NCBI GenBank assembly: GCA_020809705.1
Contig: CP085830.1
Span: 2,666,001 to 2,730,000 of the forward strand
Reading direction: 5' to 3'
Length of the DNA stretch: 64,000 bases
Source of the DNA: Calonectria ilicicola
Lineage: Eukaryota > Ascomycota > Sordariomycetes > Hypocreales > Nectriaceae
A program made the translations under genes and the position numbers. Below the pieces are notes generated by a model that was given only the letters and a program-made list of their open reading frames with translations, was not told where the DNA came from and searched no databases. Below are positions 59,614 to 64,000 of this stretch, one piece after another. Every line of letters starts with the position of its first letter. The first letter of the stretch is position 1.

Positions 59614-62206
59614 ATGGCTGACTACGACAGGCGACAATCGGGTGGTTATAATAACCGCAAGAGGAGATACAGAGGTAAGTCCGTCCATCTCTCGACCTTG
59701 TCTGTCGTTCGCGCGTTGTGCGCTAACATGGCTGCTCTCCAGACGATGACGACCACTACGACCGCCGACAGCGCCGACGAGTAGACTCTGCACCACTGCC
59801 AGTGCGTGTTCGCCGACAGCTTCTCGGAATTGCCGACTCTCCCTTGCGACGATGGAACGAGGAAGTTCAGTCAATTGCCGTTATGGTGGCCGAAAATTAC
59901 AGCGATGAAAACCTGCGAAACACCTTCATCGACCTCGTCCAGCAGCTGCTCCTAGAGCAGCCCCTAAAGACCCCGTTTGTCGCCGCTGTTGTTCTCGTCA
60001 TCAATACCCTTAAACCTGAGCTTGTCGACGAGGTTTTGGCGCGTCTGGCTCAAGCCACCGAAACTGGCATCGCCAAGGGCGAGTGGAGGGATGTGAAGCT
60101 CTATCTTAAATTTCTGGCTTGCTTGCAGGCATGCCTAGAGGGCGACGGTCTATTCCCTGTTTTGGAGGAGCTCTTCAGTCGCGCTGCTGATCTTCAAACT
60201 GCCAGCTCCGACGATGTAAGTTTTGCAGAGATTGCAGTTTGGAATGGCGTGTGCTGACAACAGTAGACCATTGGAACAGAACTTGTCAAGATCATTTTGC
60301 TCACGATTCCCTATATCATGGTAGCGGCGCCTGGAAACTTTCAACAAAAGGCAGCAGACCTGATGGACAAGACCGATATCATTGCGTCTGAGCCTCATGC
60401 GCTCCAAGCTCTCGTCGATCCATACCACTCGGAAGGCAAGGCCGGAGATCCGAAGCCGTCTCAGAGCATTTGTATGCTCCTTCAGAAGCAGCTCCAAGCC
60501 GAGGCTACCAAGAACTGGGAACTGGCCTGCCTACCGCGGCCTTGGCAAATGCCCTTGGAGGATATCGAAGCTCAAGACAAGCTCGCTAATGCCCCCAAGC
60601 ACGCCCTTCCTGCCATATCTATCCCCACTACTGTCGTGGCTGGGCCCCGTTCGCTGTTCCCTGAGATTTACTTCTCTGTTTATTCGGACCAGGACGTCTC
60701 TTCCGTTCCAGCTGCCACTGATATCGCGGCGTCTCTAATCAGGGACGGTCTGACCGATACTATTAACATTCTGGATTTTAACAGGAATGTTACAGCACGG
60801 TACTTGATGGACCTGGACTGTTATTTTGCTGAAGGTACCTTTGTCAAGCGAGCTACTCCCTTTGATGAGCTTCGGAATATTCCTTCGGAACGGTCAACCT
60901 GGAAACCAGAGGATGTCGCTGTCGACACCGTCTTCTCGCAGTTGCTTCTACTACCTACACCTGAGCGCAAGCTAGTCTACTACCACTCTGTACTTACCGA
61001 GGCCTGCAAGTTGGCCCCAGCAGCTATCGCCCCCAGCTTGGGCAGAGCCATTAGGTATCTGTACCGGAATAGCCCTCAGATGGACTTGGAGCTGAGTTAT
61101 CGGTTCTTGAATTGGTTTTCGCACCATCTCAGCAATTTCGGCTTTACCTGGAAGTGGACTGAGTGGTCAGAGGATACCGAACTTCCCGATCTCCACCCCA
61201 GCAAGTGGTTTCTTAAAGGAGCTTTGGATAAGGAGGTGCGACTCAGTTTCGCGCAGAGAATTCAGAAGACGCTGCCAGAGTCCTATTTGCCGTTGATAGG
61301 ACCAGACAAGGAAAAGGATGTCCCCGATTTCAAGTTCAATAATCCTGGTAAGTAAATCGCAATAGGGATTACATACGTCATCGCTAACCGACAGTAACAG
61401 ACACTCCGTTCTCCAAAGAGGGCCAAGAAATTGGAGCTCTTTTGAGACGCAAAGCCCCCGATGAGGATTTCCAACCCATTATCGAGGCCATCCAGACCCA
61501 GGCCAAGGAACTTGCCTTGGACCCCTTAGTTACCAGCACGGATGTCTTCATGACAGCTGTTTGCTGGGTTGGTTCGAAGTCTTTGAGCCATGTTCTGGCC
61601 TGTATTGACCGTACAAAGGGCCGACTCCTTGAAGCAGGAAATGCATCTGATGCTGCCCGAGCCCAGATCATTTCGGCTGTCATGGCTTACTGGCATGCCC
61701 ACCCTGGCGTTGCGCTTTCTATTGTCGAGAAGCTGCTCAACTACTCCATCCTTACACCGTTTTCTGTCGTTGACTGGGCTCTGGTTGCCAGTACGCCTGC
61801 AAATGGCACTAACGGTGGTGCAGCTCTCGCTGAGTCTTATATCTTTGAACTTGTCTCGAACACTGTGGCCAAGGTGACAAGTCGAACTCGCCAGCTCCTC
61901 ATCGATGCCGACGCTGATGCGGAAACTCGAGCTAAGGAAGTAAAGGCCACCAAGGACCTCTTCCGTGCCATGGAGGATGCTCTTGTTAGTTGGGCTGGCG
62001 GAAGCAAGGATGAATTGATGGAAGAAGGCGACGGATCTAGCAATGACGAAGCTCTGATTCGACGATGGGGCCAGCGCTGGCTTCGTGTATTCAAGCGTAT
62101 GGGTGCTATTGAGGAGGCGTTTGCCATTGAGGCCGCCAAGGCTCCCAAGGCCCCTGCTGCTGCTGCTGCTGCTGATACTACTACTGAAGTCGAGGACAAG
62201 AATTAG
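59614..62206 (+). CDS. CBC1: Nuclear cap-binding complex large subunit Cbc1 (CBP80)
   Basis: Exons 59614-59674, 59743-60215, 60267-61347 and 61401-62206 give 806 residues. The N-terminus is basic (NRKRRYR, RRQRRRVD), like a bipartite nuclear signal. A first MIF4G-type helical domain follows (NTFIDLVQQLLLEQPLKTPF, KFLACLQACLEGDGLF), then two further helical domains with family features such as ERKLVYYHSVLTEACKL, RFLNWFSHHLSNFGFTWKW and a QRWLRVFKRM segment. The large subunit supports Cbc2, which contacts the m7G cap. The complex binds nascent RNA polymerase II transcripts and promotes splicing, export and the first round of quality control. Length matches CBP80 orthologues (about 790-860). An alanine run (PAAAAAA) and acidic tail close the protein. 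Confidence 0.94.
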
Positions 62207-62783
62207 GATACCGAGTCCGAGATTCTGTAAAAGGAGTTTACTAAGTCGGTGGAGTGTACAGGTAGAATGGAAACGGGAACAAAAATCGGAGTGTTTTACT
62301 CCAGAGGAATTAAATGAATATGAATTGATTGATGCTTTGGCACTTGGCCCTTCCAAGGATTTGCCCTAAAGATGGGTGGTGGAATGTTTGACAACGAGGC
62401 TAGTGTGAAATGACATAAAATACTGTATTGCACCATGATGCTGGATTGATGGGATTCATTACGTTCATCATACATGTTCATCTACGCATGACCGATTTCC
62501 CTTTTTTCGTTCCTCATGCAAGTTAAAAATAACAAAAAGAAAAGGAAAACACGAGCTCTGGCCGCCAATGCAGGCTAGAGATCTAAAATGCCAAGCCTAG
62601 CAGGGAGATAATCCATTCATGCCTTAATAATCATTCGTGCCGACCAACTCCGAGCAAATTTCGAGGGTATCATTTCCGCAAGGGGAAAAGTAAATGACGG
62701 AGTTTTCCGGAAAAGAAAAGAGGTAGAAGAAAGATGTCGTAACACTAAGATTGTTGCGTTGAGATCGAGAATTAGGCGCGCCA
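62207..62783. terminator. Convergent spacer between CBC1 and the right-edge gene
   Basis: 577 bases between two stop codons on opposite strands, with AATAAA-like and A/T-rich patches (62300-62420, 62520-62560). It should contain both 3' UTRs. No gene is seen. Confidence 0.5.
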
Positions 62784-64000
62784 TTAAACATGTAGGTTTC
62801 GCTTGATAGGTTTCGGGAGTATTGAGTCTTCAACTGAGATCATGGTGCCGTTGGCGATGATCTGCGTCTGATCCTGAGACTTTCCTGCCATGTTCTTCAG
62901 TTTCTCGATAAGGTGACTATTTTTGAAGCGTTAGTTTGGCGATTCTATCTGACACTGGATGGGGGCGTCTCTGGAACTGATGGACGAGATTGCGAAAGTT
63001 ACGTCTTGTCGACACTGTCGGCGTGGACGTACTGATTGGGGAGTTGGATGATGATGGAGCACTTGTCAAACGAATATCGGTCGTGGCGGTGAGAGGAGTA
63101 GGAGGGACACAGAGAGTGGTGGAAGATGTAGCTGAGGAGGGACGAGGGGGGAGTAAAGAAGGGAATTCGACGAGAATGAGAAAGGGGGGGAAATATGCAT
63201 ACTTGATTGGTAAATGGCCGCGGCTCTCAGTCATGGCTAAATTGACCATGCTGGCTTGTTCCTCATGATGTTCGAAGTGTTGTTTGATTCGGTCCTGGCA
63301 GTCTTGAGCATCACCGCCACGGACAACATATCCACAGTCTTCCTCTTCGCAGGTCCATGTTTCAGAAGGCCCCTGTGGAACAGCTGAAGGGATCTTGTCG
63401 GCTCGAATAACGATTCTGATTGGATCCTGCTCCGATTGGCTACTGCTGCTTTCGTCTTCAGCAGAGCCATCGGCTTCATCGTCTAGGACCATGTTGTCAT
63501 CCTCGTTGAAAAAGTGTGATTTTTTCAGTTCCACCTCGTCTGGCTCTGATTCACTCTCGAGCTCGGAATGTTGGCGCTTTTTGGATCCAGTGGCCAGGCG
63601 TAAACCGCCCTTCTTTCCAGCCTTGCGCCCTCTAGGCGCCTTGCCAGCTGGAGAGGGGACACCGGCGTTGCGTGTTGCGAGACCGTTGCTCTGGGTAGTT
63701 CCAGATGCATCTGTATTATTTGCGACGCGAGGCCGTGAACCGCGAGGGACTAGACGAAATGGGAACTCTGAGGGTTTGATAGATACGGGATTGAATTCTT
63801 TTGTAGCCGCATCTTGCAGCCACGAGTATATTTCGTGTTTGCTGTACTTTTCTTTGTCGATTACCTTTAGTAGCTCCGTAGCATTGTATTGTAAAACTTC
63901 CTCAACTGGTATCTTGTGACATCCAGGTGGACCAATCCTCCAGTTGGGAAATTTGTAGATGAAGTATATCTTATTGAGGGTGCTTAAAGTAGTCAACCCT
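62784..64000 (-). CDS. C-terminal part of an unrecognised acidic protein with a putative zinc-binding motif
   Basis: The minus-strand frame is open from the right edge to a donor after 63203; a 286-base intron (63202-62917) joins it to a last exon, 62916-62784. The N-terminus lies outside or on an unseen exon: a possible acceptor is near 63985. The visible part has a conserved-looking head (RIGPPGCHKIPVEEVLQYN, then EIYSWLQDAATKEF), a basic segment (GRKAGKKGG), an acidic serine-rich segment, and a Cys/His cluster, WTCEEEDCGYVVRGG followed by RIKQHFEHHEEQ, which could bind zinc. The tail ends with KPIKRNLHV. A nuclear DNA- or chromatin-associated role is plausible from the charge pattern but is inference; I do not recognise the family. 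Confidence 0.75.

Overview
This is nuclear DNA of a filamentous ascomycete, most likely a Sordariomycete and probably Hypocreales. The genes carry short introns (about 45 to 170 bases) with GTAAGT-like donors and CTAAC-like branch sites, and leaders are pyrimidine-rich. The protein set is typical of such fungi: a 375-residue actin with six coding exons, Tom40, Urm1, Elp2, GSK-3 and Cbc1. Species assignment is inference. No transposon, rRNA, intact tRNA or CRISPR array was recognised.

Layout. 0-0.33 kb: start of an unrecognised gene running off the left edge. 0.33-10.7 kb: gene-poor, then an Azf1-like four-finger C2H2 regulator. 15.3-16.4 kb: URM1 in three small exons separated by two long introns. 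18.6-21.2 kb: ELP2. 23.4-25.2 kb: divergent pair of a serine palmitoyltransferase small subunit and a mitochondrial GGQ release factor. 25.6-27.2 kb: actin, with a predicted 5'UTR intron. 30.3-32.4 kb: FES1 convergent with mitochondrial uL5m (MRPL7). 35.7-38.6 kb: a ubiquitin protease with a C-terminal CaaX box. 40.3-41.5 kb: TOM40. 43.2-45.1 kb: a 6-phosphofructo-2-kinase whose bisphosphatase histidine is lost. 45.1-56.5 kb: an 11-kb stretch without convincing genes, ending in the ATG-free leader of GSK-3. 59.6-62.2 kb: CBC1. 62.8-64 kb: end of an unrecognised putative zinc-binding protein.

How the genes relate. URM1 and ELP2 are neighbours transcribed away from each other, and both serve modification of the tRNA wobble uridine (thiolation and Elongator). 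RSO55-like factor, MRPL7 and TOM40 all serve mitochondrial biogenesis. FES1 has a perfect four-unit heat shock element upstream. The other genes are unlinked housekeeping or regulatory functions. Exon joins were derived by hand from splice signals, reading frame and family knowledge; every joined CDS given here stays in frame.
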